Positions 21,912-34,812 are shown, numbered from the stretch's first letter. The stretch is 64,000 nucleotides of DNA from Cadophora sp. MPI-SDFR-AT-0126 (GCA_020747065.1 JAGMVK010000003.1:2666001-2730000), one strand, 5' to 3'. The notes: generated by a model not told the origin, from the sequence alone. Made by a program: numbers and translations.

Positions 21912-24900
21912 ATGGAGAAAGCAGCTTTTGACGATAATTTAGAGAGGAAGTGGCCGGCGTCACCAGGACCAGAGAGCCCGACTGCAGAATCGGCACACGA
22001 GCGACTGCTGCCAGCAGAAGTGAGTGAGCATGCCGAAGTGCAAGATGAACAAAAGGCAGGAGAAGAGGAGAAGAAGAAAGCCGCGCCTCCGCCAGGCACG
22101 GCGACACTTTCGAGTTTTGTGGTATGAGGCAACTGATACCACACCTTCGAGTAATGCTGATGGTAAAGCTAGAGAATATTCGCATACTCAACGTATGGTG
22201 ACAGAATCCTTCTGCTGATTGCTACTTTGGCTTCAATATGTACTGGCATGACCTTGCCGTTAATGAACATCATATTTGGTAATCAATGATCAATAAGTAA
22301 CTGCTATCAACCTCACTGACGTCGTTTAGCCGGTCTCGTCGGAACATTCGGGAAACTATACAGCGCAAAAGACGGCGAAGGCCCTGAAGCGTTCCTAGAA
22401 GGCATCAACAACATTGTGTAGGCATTTCTTCCTCCAGACGATTGAAGCAAAAAGTAAACTCAGATATAGATTATACCTGGTATACTTGTTCGCTGCCAGA
22501 CTCGTACTTGACTATGTCGCAATGGTACCTATCCTCGATGCATTCGTTTACATCATGTGCTGAAGTGGAAATAGTTCGGCTTCCGCATGGCAAGTCTTCG
22601 GATCTCTGCTGCAATACGCTTGTCGTATATCCAAGCTCTCTTCGCCCAACCAATTTCCGTTCTCGATGTCCTTCCTCCAGGCCAAACAGCAGCAATCATC
22701 ACCGTCACAGCAAATATCCTGCAAGTCGGCATATCGGAGAGACTTTCAATGCTGATTCAAAATGTGTCTCTCATAATCACAGCTCTGATCATAGCATTCA
22801 GCTACAATTGGCTGCTTACATTAGTGACAAGCACTGGTCTCATATTCATAGCTCTTGTTTATCGGTACACGATTCCTCGATTTATCAACAGCATGAAGGA
22901 GGTTGGAGAGGCCGATCGAATGTCGTCTGGTGTTGCTAGTGAGGCGTTTACTTCTATTAGAATGGTTGCTGCTTGTGGTGCTGAAGACAAGATGGCTTCG
23001 AGATATGCTGAGTGGGTCGAGGAGTCTCATCGTAGGGGGCTTCGAATGTCACCACTGGTCGCTTCGCAGCAAGCTCCTTGTATGCATTTGCACCTTTCCA
23101 GTGAACCTTTCGCTAACAATAGTCTCTTAGTTTTCTTTGCAATTCAAGCGTAGGCTGCTCGAGATCTTCATCTGATCCCCCCGACTTACTTGTTTCCTAG
23201 AATCTGTGCCCTGGCATTCTGGTTTGCTGTCAAATTGTATCAAGAAAGTTACATAACAAGCGTTACAACCATGATCATGTGGGTACTTCCAATAATCAGC
23301 TTGTGGGTACTTGGCTAATTAAAAAAGCGTTCTCACATCCGTGTTGATGATCATGACATCTCTCGGGAGCACGGTGACACCAGCCTCAGCAGCGATGCAC
23401 GCCGCTAGTGCTGCCAGCATCTTTTTCTCCATCATCGATGCCCCTCAACCTAAGACTTCTGGACTCGAAGGGCCGCATGTAAGCTCTCAAGAAGACATCG
23501 TCTTCGAGAACGTGAACTTCACATATCCGCTGAGAGCAGATGTCAAAGTTCTTGATAACTTGAGCCTGCGCTTTCCAGCCGGGAAGATGACTGCGATAGT
23601 TGGAGCATCAGGATCGGGGAAGAGTACGATTGTAGGACTCATCGAGAGATGGTATGAGTTAGATGGAAATATGACTGACAAGATTATGGTATGTTGTTTG
23701 TTCAATATCGAACTGGGTCTAACGAGACATCAAGACGCTTTATTTCCGCAATGGTACCATCAAGGCTGGTGATAAGCACTTGCAGGAGATTGATCTCAAG
23801 TGGTGGAGATCCCAGATTGGATTAGTGCAGCAGGAGCCGTTCCTCTTTAATGATACGATTTACAAGAATGTCGAGTATGGCTTGATAGGGACCGAATGGG
23901 AATTTGAAGAATCGCGCACCAAGAGGGATCTGGTGAAGCAGGCTTGCAAAGAAGCATTTGCAGATGAATTCATTACTCGACTTCCTCAAGTATGTATCTT
24001 CGCTCAGCTTCAACTTCTCAGAGCTTACTATTTCAGGGATACGAAACTCCAGTCGGAGACGCAGGTATCAAGCTCAGCGGTGGTCAACGCCAGAGAATCG
24101 CAATCGCTCGTAGTATCGTCAAGCAACCCAAAATTCTAATCCTTGACGAGGCAACATCAGCAATAGACGTTCATGGTGAAAAGATTGTCCAAGTAGCTCT
24201 AGACAAGGTGTCGAAGGGCCGCACCACAATTACGATCGCTCATCGCCTATCGACGATCATGAAAGCTGATAACATTGTTGTCCTGAAGAAAGGGCAGATT
24301 GTCCAGCAAGGTACTCATGATGAATTACTTGCTGATACGGAAGGAGCTTATTGGCATCTCGCGAATGCGCAGCATTTGTCTTTGGGCGATGAGAAGGCGA
24401 CAACGTTGCCAGAGATGGATGATGTGGCAAGTCATGCTAGTGATCTGACTGTATTTGATAGATTGAGTCTCGACTCAAATCGTGGGGAAGTGGAAGAAGA
24501 CGGTAGCTATATTCCAAGAGGTTTCTTCGGGAGTTTTGGAAGTTTGCTTTGGGAGCAAAGACCGCATTTCTTATGGTACTTTGTCATGTTACTGGGTGCA
24601 TTGGGAGCGGGAGGTAATTGACCGAGAATCGTGTCTTCGAAAATGCAATGCTGACCTGGATTAGCTGCTTTTCCTATTCAATCGTACTTGTCAGCGAAGA
24701 TGTTCTCGGTCTTCAGTCTCTATGGAGATGAATTAGCAGAAGAAACTGGATGGTGGTGTCTCATGTTCACAGCCCTAGCAGTATTTGTCGGCTCGAGCTA
24801 CTTCGTTCTCGGCTGGTCAGCTAACACAATCTCATTCGTAAGTACTTCCATCCAACCACTTGACACTCTAACAGAACCCTTCAGCATATCACATCAACGT

Positions 24901-26813
24901 ACCGCCGAGAATATTTTGCCAACGTCCTCAGGAAGCCCATCTCCTTCTACGATTCCGAAGAAAATTCCATCGGCTCTCTCACATCTCGCATGGCAACCGA
25001 CCCTACGCAACTCCAACAGCTCCTCGGTATCAATATGGCATTCGTCGTAATCTCGATTTTCAATATCCTAGGCTGTCTCCTTCTCTCCTTTCACTTCGGA
25101 TGGAAGCTCACGTTAGTTGCCGTCATTACCTCCATGCCTATCATCCTCGCTGCTGGCTTCTTTCGATTCCGGTTCGAAACGCAGTTCGAGAAGATGAACT
25201 ATGCTGTCTTTGCAGAGAGTTCCAAGTTTGCGACGGAGTCGATTGGTGCGTTCAGGACTGTCTCGTCATTGACTCTTGAGTCGGAGATCTGTGGTAGGTA
25301 TCAGAAGTTGCTGGAGGAGCATATCCGGAATGCCTTTCGCAAGGCTGGTATTTCGACTTTAGTGTTTGCACTAAGTGATAGTATACCTCTACTCTGTATG
25401 GCCTTTGTTCTTTGGTGAGTATTTGAATGTTTTCCGCGTAAGTTAGATCTCATGCTGATTTGTCGTGTCCAGGTATGGCGGCATACTTCTGTCCCGCTTC
25501 GAATATGCCCCGTTCAATTACCGTAAGTAGTCTTCCGAAACATTTCAAATTGTGGAAGCTAAAACCTTTCTTAGTCGTGGTATATTTGGCAATCGTGCAA
25601 GGCAGCATCAGTGCAGGCCAATTCTTGAGTTTTGGGCCTAGTAAGCTACCCCGCAGGCATCTCCAAGCGCGTACTCACACATCAACCCAGATATTGCACA
25701 AGCATCAGCGTCCGCGAACAGAATCCGAGAAATGAGATTCTTAGACAATTTCGAAGCTTCTGGCAAGGAACTTCAACTCCCTACCTCAGAAGGTGGGGAA
25801 AAGGACAATCGTGGGGTCAAAATCGAACTAAAAGACGTCTGGTTCAAATACCCAACGCGTGACGTCCCCGTTCTAATTGGGCTGGACATGACGGTAGGCT
25901 CAATCCCATACATCGCGATTTGGGCATACGGAATCCGCTGACATTTAGTAGATCGAAGCAGGGCAATTCGCTGCCATTGTTGGACCATCTGGTAAGCGAC
26001 CCCCTACTCGTCAAATGTCGTTGCATCTCGCTTAAACAAATGAACAGGTTGCGGCAAAACAAGCATAATCTCCTTAGTCGAGAGGTAAACAAATTTTCCC
26101 TCCCTTCAATTCCATGCCCATCCGTATTTCAAGTCCAACTAATCACCTCACCAAACAAGATTCTACAAACCTGACCGCGGCACAATCCTCATGCACAACA
26201 CCGACATCACCAAACTCTCCCTCCCCTCCTATCGGTCCCACATCTCTCTCGTCTCGCAAGAACCCTCCATCTTCTCGGGCACAATCCGCTCCAACATCCT
26301 TCTTGGCATTGATCCCTCCACGCCAGACATCGACACCGCTCTCCACCTCGCCTGTCAACAAGCGGACATTCACACCTTCATCAGCTCCCTGCCCATGGGC
26401 TACTCCACCGAAGTCGGCGCTCGAGGGATCGCTCTCTCCGGCGGGCAGAAACAACGTATCGCTATCGCGAGAGCACTAATTAGAAATCCAAAGGTTTTGT
26501 TGCTGGATGAGGCGACAAGTAATTTGGATTCGGAGACGGAGAGGGAGGTGCAGAAGGTGTTTGAGGAGAGTGGGAAGGGGAAGGGGAGGACCATGGTGGT
26601 TGTTGCGCATAGACTTGCGACGGTGCAGAATGCAGATGTGATTTTTGTTGTTGAGGGGGGACGGGTGGTGGAGAAGGGGAGTCATTCAGAGTTGCTGGCG
26701 TTGAGGGGTATTTATTGGCAAATGGTAAGTCGAACATTATGTTGATATGCTATCAATGAGTCAATGTTGAACTAACGAAAATGTAGTGTCAAGCGCAAGC
26801 TCTCGATAGATAG
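21912..26813 (+). CDS. ABCB/MDR-type full ABC transporter
   Basis: This is a complete P-glycoprotein-like exporter of about 1,250 aa in more than a dozen exons, arranged TMD1-NBD1-TMD2-NBD2. NBD1 has [17 protein letters not shown] and [14 protein letters not shown]2 has [16 protein letters not shown] and [11 protein letters not shown]. Both sites therefore look catalytically competent. Introns are short; I checked several joins, for example 22120-22169 (giving SSFVRIFAY) and the exon joining APFFFAIQ to AICALAFWF near 23125-23200. The ATG at 21912 is chosen as the first Met of a charged cytosolic N-terminus. The last exon is only nine codons (26787-26813). In the setting of a PKS and its hydrolase it is likely to export the metabolite or give self-protection; this is inference. 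Confidence 0.93.
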
Positions 26814-27389
26814 GCATTTGCCTTGGAAGTCAAGCATAATATAAGATTTCAATACACATGAATTGCTAGACTTTGAGCACGTCTATTTCAACTTTATTTA
26901 CAAGTACATGTCTCGCACGACGTGACATCGCCGCGGGTGTGTATAATCCAATGACAGTATTAATAAAGTATTAATGTCTAGACATGTCACGGCATGACTT
27001 GGGCCACTTGATTATTTCTGGTTCTTCCGTCAATCACGTCTCCGCCGCACTACAATTCATCAGAGCTGTTGCTGCCGTTGTGTCAGCTGGCCTGATGTCC
27101 AATCCCACATCTTGACTCTTTCCCAACGAGCAGATCCAGCAGCAGGGAAGATTGATCCATCATTTCATCAAAGCTTCGACACGGCATATCCCATGTACTC
27201 GAGGACCGTTGGCGATCAATAGAGCGGAAGTGTGTTGAAGTCACGACGACTTATGCCCAACGAATTGGAATTGAGATTGTGCTCTTGTTTGTTGCAACGT
27301 CACTCGAGTGGACAGCTATCGGTCTTCCGGATGCATGTCATTGGAGGTATGGCCCTGCTGATGGATATATTTCAAGAGCGTTACAGGTC
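26814..27389. other. Intergenic region after ABCB transporter
   Basis: These 0.58 kb separate two convergent genes. I see a short duplicated AT-rich motif (gtattaat, twice within 20 bp at about 26956-26977) and no coding exon. Confidence 0.4.
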
Positions 27390-28037
27390 TCAGCGGTAAA
27401 AAACGTCGGAGTTCGAACTGCTCAATTCCGACGTGGAGTACTTCGCGTACAATGTCCTTGCTCTCGTTCGGTATGTTCGGAACACCACCAGAGCATAAGT
27501 GAGTGAGGCAATGAATGTAGCACTGTCACGAGTAATAAGTAAACAACCCAGATGATGAAGCTTAGGGGTCACTTACAACAGGGCACTCGAGAACCCAATC
27601 GCAACGTAAAGGTAATATTTATTCCAGCCCCTCTCGCGCCAAGCCGACGTGTCCATCACTATATTCCATGCAAAAGGGATGATCCATACTGAGAACTTGA
27701 AACTGTTGAACCCAAGATACAGCTTCGGAGATAGATCGCTATGGATGTACATAGATATTTCGACGGCATCGATCAAGAATGCGATGACAGCAAGAACGAG
27801 GTTGACAACGGTCCACCTGTATGATCTTAATTCTTGGGCTACTAAGACGGAAAAACATATCACTTACGCCTGTACAGTTGACTGAGAATTCCCAAAGCTA
27901 TCTTCTGGAGCATTTTTTTCAATGCCGATGAGGATGGAAAGAATGATTATGCTGATTGCTAAGAGTGGGATCTGCAAACTCCACATCGGAATTATCCATC
28001 TCTTTTTCCAAGTTCTGTGCGAAATAAGTGCGTGCAT
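27390..28037 (-). CDS. Small multi-pass membrane protein of unknown function
   Basis: Three exons (27868-28037, 27577-27816, 27390-27522) give about 180 aa; each join keeps frame and uses clear splice sites. Roughly four hydrophobic stretches are visible: residues about 20-36 after a basic start, 58-75, 90-108 and a last one around 130-150. A short loop, FGNSQSTVQA, follows the first. The layout (short cytosolic basic N-terminus, four helices, Ser-rich tail) is like MARVEL-type fungal proteins, but I cannot assign the family with confidence. It sits between the ABC transporter and the peroxisomal-type genes and was easy to miss because no exon exceeds 240 bp. Confidence 0.7.
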
Positions 28038-29140
28038 CGTGGAGTAGTTGATTTGTCCTAATGGGACAAGCGCCGTGAAAGGGTCGAAAGGGAGAGCAAA
28101 GGTTCACATGAGATCGAAGTGCGAGAATCCTTCTATTTAACCAAGCACCAAGATCTCACCGTTACGTGTACCGACTCCATCCGCAGCACTTCACCGGAAA
28201 GTCAGGATCGGTACTTAACTTCGCCGCCATAGCGCAGTGCTTTCCAACAATACCAACTTGTCGTACCAAGGCCTGCCAACCGCAACATTGATTGGCCTTC
28301 AGGCTCTCACTTCACTAAGCGAAGTCAGCAATGGCATAGCCTCGTCGTCAGCCGATTTTACCGGTGTCTTGTACCCTAAGGAATTGATGCTGGGCCCAAT
28401 TAATTGTTGCATTAGCCGCTTGAAGGCCAGGGGGAGGTTGGGATGACGCTCAGATATAGGTTCCGAGCCTCCCGGTCGTAGACATTCGGCCTCGTAACAG
28501 CGTCAGCCAATCGCTCGGCGTTTTGTTTCCGTTCCGGCCATCATTCAGACCGCACAAGCTTTTATTTTTACTTTTGAGTTTTTGAGGGTCAATGATCTCA
28601 CAGCGAACTTTTTCTTTCCGTTGAAGTACTCAATTTTATGGGATCCGCGTACAACAACATTATATTCTCATTCGTCACGAAACTCCCCGCTTTTTGGATA
28701 CAAGGCAGCTTTCCAGATCCAACGTAACCAGCAGAACAACGCTCACCCGAAGTTCCACCAGAATCATGAAAAATGAAAGCCTCCCTAGTTGATAAGTGTC
28801 CAACGACACTGACTCGAGACTCCTTAGTAGACGTGTGAGGCTGGGGCTTCTTGTTGGTGCCCGTGTCTGCGGAGCAGAAAGATTGTTGGTTTGACGATGC
28901 TTGGCTGTTTACACTCGTGTCACTGGTCTGCAAGATGCACACGACATCAGTTGGTCCTATATCGGCTATGCACCTAGATTATCCTGAGTTATTTGTATCT
29001 ATGTTGGTTTGTTGGTCATATTGTCAGTCATATGAGTTTAACGTTGTTTGTTTGCAAGGCAACAGTCCCACCAAGCTGGTTATGAGCAACAAGTACAATA
29101 ATATGCGACCTCTATGTGTTCTATTCTTAGCTTCTCGACC
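28038..29140. other. Intergenic region between membrane protein and nitronate monooxygenase
   Basis: 1.1 kb with no recognised exon. Short ORFs on the plus strand (for example 28851-29273) have no domain and overlap the 3' exon of the neighbouring gene, so they are not called. Confidence 0.4.
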
Positions 29141-30436
29141 TCACAATCTGCTTGATACTCTCAGATCCTCTGTCGGACTCTCCTTCACAATCAAAGAGCC
29201 TATTTTCGAAAGCGATTCTTCGGCTTCCCGCTCAATCCGGCTCAGAAGTTCGTGGCAAGTAGGGATGTCGTGAATCAATCCCATCACTTGCCCAGCATAC
29301 CACACCTGGGTCAAAAATCAGTAATTCGATCATCACAAACTCTCAAAAGACCAATGAACTCACTCCACGATTGATATCCCCATCAACCAACACCTCCTTC
29401 CCCCTCACACCGCTCACAAGCGGCGCCACCTCCGCAAACTCACCCTTCTCACTTTCCCTCTCGATCTTCAACGCCTCGTCCGTCACAGTATTCGAGTACA
29501 ACCTCGTCGTATTCTTCCACCTCCTCAACAAAATCGCCGTCTGTTCCTCCCCACCCTCCACAATCGCCTTCTTCACATTAACATGCACCGGTGCCTCTAC
29601 CGTACACACAAACCTCGTCCCCATATTGATCCCCGCAGCACCCAGACTCAACGCCGCTGCCAGACCCTGCCCATCCGCAAATCCACCCGATGCAATAAAA
29701 ATCGTATCCGGAAACTCCTGTCTAGCTCTAGACAGCAAGATCAGAGAAGTGAGATCCGTCTCGCCCACATGACCTGCACATTCGAATCCATCGATGGAGA
29801 GAATGTCGACGCCCATTTTGACGGCCGAGCGCGCGTGTTTGATGGTTGTGGCTTTGTGGATGACCGTTATACCGGAGTTCTTTAGTTTGGAGATAACGGG
29901 ACCGGGGTTGTTGCCTGCGGTTTCGACGATTTTGACGCCTTCTTCGATGATTACCCTTGTGAAGGCTCCGTAATCGGGGACTTTAAGGGCCGGGAGTAGG
30001 GTGATGTTTACTCCAAACTGTCTTTTGTCAGTCTAGTACTCAAGATGAGTTTTGATGCGAGAGTTCATACAGGTTTGTCCGTCAGTTTCTTGGTCTTTCG
30101 AATCTCGGCACGAAGCCCCTCTAGAAATCACGTCAACGGTGATCGTCAGGGACAACAATCCGCTTGAATCCTCACCTGGATCAGGTTGTGTCAGAGCATT
30201 GATCTATGTATGCTAATCAGCGTTAAGTACTCAATTGTGGAGTGCTGCAGAGCTCACAATCCCCAGTCCTCCAGCATTGCTGACCGCTGCAGCAAGTTCC
30301 GCATAGGCAACCCATTGCAGTCCTCCTTGTACGACAGGAACTTGCGCAAGATTAGTACATGAGAACCTGAGTTCAAGTATCGCGTGAACGTACTTCTGAT
30401 GCCCAATTTCCTCGTTAAAGCAGTATCGAACGGCAT
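29141..30436 (-). CDS. Nitronate monooxygenase (2-nitropropane dioxygenase family), C-terminal SRL
   Basis: This is an FMN-dependent TIM-barrel enzyme that oxidises alkyl nitronates, or a related enoyl reductase. The N-terminus MPFDTALTRKLGIR leads into the family's PVVQGGLQWVAYAEL block, in which the Gln and Gly residues sit near FMN. The core shows GFECAGHVGE with the conserved His, IASGGFADGQGLAAAL, and GTRFVCTVEA. Several short introns occur in the first half (about 30020-30260); the last exon begins after a CAG at about 29309 and reads VWYAGQVMGLIHDIPTC. The protein ends in Ser-Arg-Leu, a type 1 peroxisomal targeting signal. It is the first of four adjacent genes with such ends. Its substrate is unknown. 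Confidence 0.9.
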
Positions 30437-31181
30437 ATTGGATGATGAGAGTATGAATTAGTCGCCCCAGTATAAATTCGGAGCGTATCGCGGAATGTAC
30501 TTGCGTCGTAGATGTACATAATACCTCACTATATCGTTCGGTTATCAGATTGCCGCATTGATCAACGTCTGCCGAGAATTACCGCTCGATTTGTGGATAG
30601 TAATCATGAAATGAGCAAAACTCGGCTCCGGTCTGTTAGACACCCCGCATAGCTCTCGCGATTGTTTGAACCTGTGGGGTCATTGTGGGGCACGAAGAAG
30701 CTTACTGGGTTGCTTTGCTTACGGACGTAGAGGAAAACGGGGGGAGACTCGACTGTTTGAGAATTCTATGTTTACTCATATTTTCCTCTGCGGCGAGGTA
30801 AAGCCAGATTCTCAAAGGAATAGTACCCCGCAATTGTTTGTGGAAACGACAAAATAGGGATCAGTCATCTCAAAGCCGATTGTCATTCTGTAACGGTTTG
30901 ATTTGTAGTACGCAATCTGAAGAATTGTACTCTCTACTTGCAAGTGATATCTGGGAGACTTCAGCACTAGCAAGCCTACAAGCACAGAACAGGGCCTTGT
31001 CTTTAGCGACTTGTAATTCATGTTCATGTTCATGTTCAGGCCTTGTCTTGCTTTTTCGGTTAGCGAAAATCGGTGTACCGACAACAAACAATTTCCGGGA
31101 TATATCCCAAACAGTGGAATTGCTTGTAGCCATAGAGGTTCCTCAGTTAATGCCATGATCTGCATTCGAAAGAGACAATAT
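30437..31181. other. Intergenic region with short TTCATG repeat
   Basis: These 0.75 kb lie between the 5' end of the nitronate monooxygenase gene and the 3' end of the acyl-CoA synthetase gene. No exon is recognised. It contains about three and a half copies of a TTCATG hexamer at 31017-31038. Confidence 0.45.
31017..31038. repeat. TTCATG hexanucleotide microsatellite
   Basis: About three and a half tandem copies of the hexamer are directly visible in the intergenic sequence. Confidence 0.8.
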
Positions 31182-33049
31182 CTACATTTTCGGACCCGAC
31201 GCCCTATCCTCGGCCTTCGCCCGCTCCACCAAAACCCTTCTCAGAACCTTCCCCGCAGTACTCTTCGGAATTTCATCCACAAACCTCACACCACCCCTCA
31301 GCCTCTTATACGGCGCCACCCTCTCCTCCACCCACTTCCCAATCTGCTCTGCGAGGCGTCCCCAATCCTCCCCTCCACACCCTTTCGCAGGCACGATGTA
31401 CGCCCTAGGCAACTCTGTCGCTCTCTCCTTGCTGTAAACTCCTATCACAGCAACATCATCGACCGCCGGATGACCCATCAATAAGCCTTCGAGCTGAGCG
31501 GGAGCGACTTGAAACCCGTTGTACTTTATGAGTTCCTTGAAACGGTCTGTGAGGAAAATATTACCGCTGTCGTCAACGTATCCTATGTCACCGCTGCGGA
31601 ACCAGCCAGAAGTGAAGGCTTCGGATGTTGCGGTGGGGTTGTTATGGTAGCCCTTGAAGACGTTTGGGCCACGAATCCAGAGCTCGCCTTCCTCGCCAGC
31701 AGGGACTTCTGTTTGTGTGCTGGGAGATACGACTTTAAGGGCCATGGAAGGATATAGCTTTCCTACTGAGCCGGAGGGATTGTTCCACAACTCTGTTTTC
31801 TGTGAGGTATATTAGCTACCTGTTCTTTGGTCAAGTGTTTCTCATAAAAAGAGAATGCTTACTTGAGTTGAAATTCCTGGCGCCGCCTCAGACATTCCGT
31901 AGCTTTGCTTGATGGGTACTTTGATTCTTTTGTAGATCATATCGATCAGATCTGGCGTTAGTGGAGCAGCTGCCGAATGCATCATTCGCAAAGAGCTCAG
32001 ATCAAAGTTGTCCACCACCGGATGTTTGGCTAGGAGGAGTACCACCGGAGGGACCACGTATGCGATTGTGACTTTGAACTTCTGGACCGAGGAGAGAAAT
32101 TGCTCCAAGTCGAAGCGCTGCATGATATGCATCGGCACACCTCGAAGGAGGGGAAAGAATATCATGATCGCAATACCTGTAAATCAAACAATATCAGCAT
32201 CTCCCTTTGAATACTCAAGTACCAAAATCTTGTTAGAACACCTACCGTAAATATGAAACATCGGCAAAAACGATATCATCGAATCATCCCCCCAATTCGA
32301 GTTACCTTGATCCATAACCTCAGTCTGTAGCATATTCGCCACGAAATTTCGGTGCGTGAGCATCACGCCTTTTGGCAAGCCGGTGGTCCCGGAAGAATAC
32401 ACCAAAAATGCCATATCCTCTCCCGGACCCAATCTCATCTTTGCCTCCAATTTCTTCTCCCTACCGCTTCCCGCCCTCATCAGATCCTCCAAATGCCCAA
32501 CCTGCCTGCTCTTATCCCTCTCTCCAATAACCACAATCCTCTCTCTCGACAGCCCCACCTTCTTCGCCGCTTCGAGCGCTACATCCAGACAACTTACATG
32601 TGTCACCAGTCCTTTCGCACCTGATGATTTGAGGAGAGACGAGAGTTCGGGGACGGTGTAGAGGTTGTTGAAAGGACAGACTACGCCGCCTGCCCAGAGA
32701 GTGCCGAGGACGGCGGTGCTGATATCTGCGCTGTTGGGCGTGAAGAGGGCGAGTATGTCTCCTTTCTTCCAAGACCATTTTCGGAGGAGGGCGGTGCCGA
32801 GGGTAATGGATTGGTGCTTCAGGCTGGTGAAGGTGTGCTTGGTGGAAGTGGTGAGGTCGATGAAGAGGGCTGGTGGGAATGTCAGTTCGAGATTCAGATA
32901 TAGGGGAAGGACAACTGGTGAGGATGGGCTCTTAGCGAAAAGAGCTTACGGTGGTCATCTGGGTATGGGCGTTCAGCTCTCTCGAAGAGGAATGTCCATA
33001 TGTCCACATTCGGGACAGTTATTGGCGGGTACGAGGATTCGACAGGCAT
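31182..33049 (-). CDS. 4-coumarate-CoA-ligase-like acyl-CoA synthetase (AMP-binding), C-terminal PKM
   Basis: This adenylate-forming enzyme activates a carboxylic acid as acyl-AMP and then acyl-CoA. The motifs are in order: YSSGTTGLPKGVMLTH (A3 P-loop), SYGMSEAAP (A5), GELWIRGPNVFKGY, SGDIGYVDDSGN (A7), DRFKELIKYNGFQVAP (A8) and the catalytic Lys in PKSTAGKVLRR (A10). Four exons with short introns near 31791-31860, 32177-32245 and 32880-32950 give about 560 aa. The start at 33049 gives MPVESSYPP, a usual N-terminus for this group. The last residues are Pro-Lys-Met, a weak variant of the peroxisomal signal; many fungal homologues end in a canonical one. It is divergent from the kappa-GST gene. 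Confidence 0.93.
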
Positions 33050-33650
33050 TTCCAGCTTATTTAATCGCAACGAAGATTATCAAGAAAGAATGGTAAGATA
33101 TGAAAGTCCTGAGAAGTGCAGGAAGACACAAACGTCCAATAGCAAGACCTTTATCTGAACTCGTTGTGATAGGTTAAAATTGCACGTCTCGTCCTCAAAC
33201 CGAGTTCGTGTCCCCGCTTCGAGGAAATAGGTACAGAACGGACCATCTCTCGCAAACTCCCGCTGTACCTAACTTTAAACACGGCGTCGATCACTTTTAC
33301 CGAATCCGACAGGGCATGTTTACTGATCATAAAAGGAACACGCCTAAACGTTGAAACTGCCGACTAAAGTTTCGGAACTCCACAATTGCTCTTCATACGT
33401 GCGTTACGGGAAAGTCAAAGCTGGGGAATGGAGAAAAATGTGGAGTGGAAGTCTTGGTGTTGTGATTACTATTCAGGATCCGAGCCTCGGCTAAGAAAGA
33501 CCCTGAAAAGCTCCTTGGCGGGGAAGCTCAACCTGGAAGCTTTCAGATCAGCACGTGCTAATTTATCAACGACAACGACTACATTCTCACCAGCACAACA
33601 ATCATTCAATTTACGATCGGATAGCTGAATTGATACGTGCGGTTCTCAAA
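33050..33650. promoter_or_regulatory. Shared divergent promoter region of acyl-CoA synthetase and kappa-GST genes
   Basis: 600 bp between two start codons that face away from each other. It must hold both promoters. No TATA box or factor site is identified with confidence. Confidence 0.5.
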
Positions 33651-34551
33651 ATGCCACCCAAATCTCCCAAGGGAGCCTCTCTAACAATCTACATCGATTG
33701 CGGTTCGTCCCTCTCCCGCGACCTCCCCTATCCCAGAACCTCAAAGCACAAACTCACACCCTCGCACAGTGTCCCCCTACTCCTGGTTCGGCATCACAAA
33801 CATCCTCAAGCACCGTCCCGGCCTCCTCGCACATGGCGTAAAAGTCAACATCCAACCTTTCTTTCTGGGCGGGGCTCGCGACGCAGCTGGCAATCCGTGG
33901 CAGCCGACCCCGAAATGGAAAGAGGCTTTTGCGGCGCAGGATACCGAGTTGACGGGGGCACTGTTGGGAATCAAGACGGTGCAGCCGGAGGTGTTTCCAA
34001 TTGGGAGTTTGTTTGTGAGTTTCTTGCTCTTTGTTTCCGAGGGGAGACGGTGAGGGGTAGAGATATGAGAGGTGTGAGATGAAGGGGATGAGATGAGATG
34101 AGATGAGATAGAAGTTTTGAGAGTGAATGAGAACGTGTATGAGAACTAACACATTCCACCCATCTAGCCCGTCCGTGTAGCAACCTACATTAAAAGGCAC
34201 TATCCGGACCAAACCTTCGAGTCGACCTTCCTCGCCCTCGTGTCCTCCTACTGGGCTCGTGGAATCGACATCTCCAAACCGCCCGGAATAATCCAAGCAC
34301 TATCCCCACTCTTCCCGACCTCTGAAATCGAAACCATCATGAAGAAAGCCCTGGATCCTGAGAATAAGAAGGCGGTGATTGAGACGACGAAGGAGAGTGG
34401 CGCGTTTGGTGCGCCGTGGATTGTAGGAGTGGATGCGAATGGGGTCAAGAGGAGCTGGTTTGGGAATGATAGGTGGGATCAGGTTTTCTGGCATTTGGGG
34501 GTTCCGTTTGAGGGGGTGAAAGTGCTAGAGCCGAGGGAGAGTAAGTTATAG
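33651..34551 (+). CDS. Kappa-class glutathione S-transferase / DsbA-like isomerase, C-terminal SKL
   Basis: Three exons (33651-33702, 33770-34014, 34168-34551) encode 226 aa. The fold is the DsbA-like thioredoxin family that includes GSTK1 and bacterial 2-hydroxychromene-2-carboxylate isomerase. The start of the domain reads IYIDCVSPYSWFG, with the catalytic Ser in SPYSW; the cis-Pro loop is FGAPWIVGV near residue 180; the active-site helix region carries RVATYIKRHYP. The protein ends in Ser-Lys-Leu, a canonical peroxisomal signal, consistent with peroxisomal GSTK1 in animals. It is divergent from the acyl-CoA synthetase gene and convergent with an SDR also ending in SKL. Confidence 0.92.
34086..34110. 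repeat. GAGAT pentanucleotide microsatellite inside an intron
   Basis: About five tandem GAGAT units lie inside the second intron of the kappa-GST gene, which is longer than its neighbours (153 bp). Confidence 0.8.
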
Positions 34552-34812
34552 ATGTGTCCTTTGTAAGAAGGGTATGGAAGTCTAGGCTCTGTAAATTATA
34601 GTGGGCTTTCTCTTCTTTTGATTAAATGAGTACATATTTTCTTTGCATCACCTATCAAGCTTGCTGAAATTTGAAGTGAAATCAGGCTTCGAATTACATT
34701 CTCACATAAGTCAATTTTAAAAGTTTTAACAATTTCTTTCAAAGCCATTTTTAAATGATGTACAAATACGATGCTGGCCTGCCTCTGCACTCCATACATC
34801 AATCAAGTCTCT

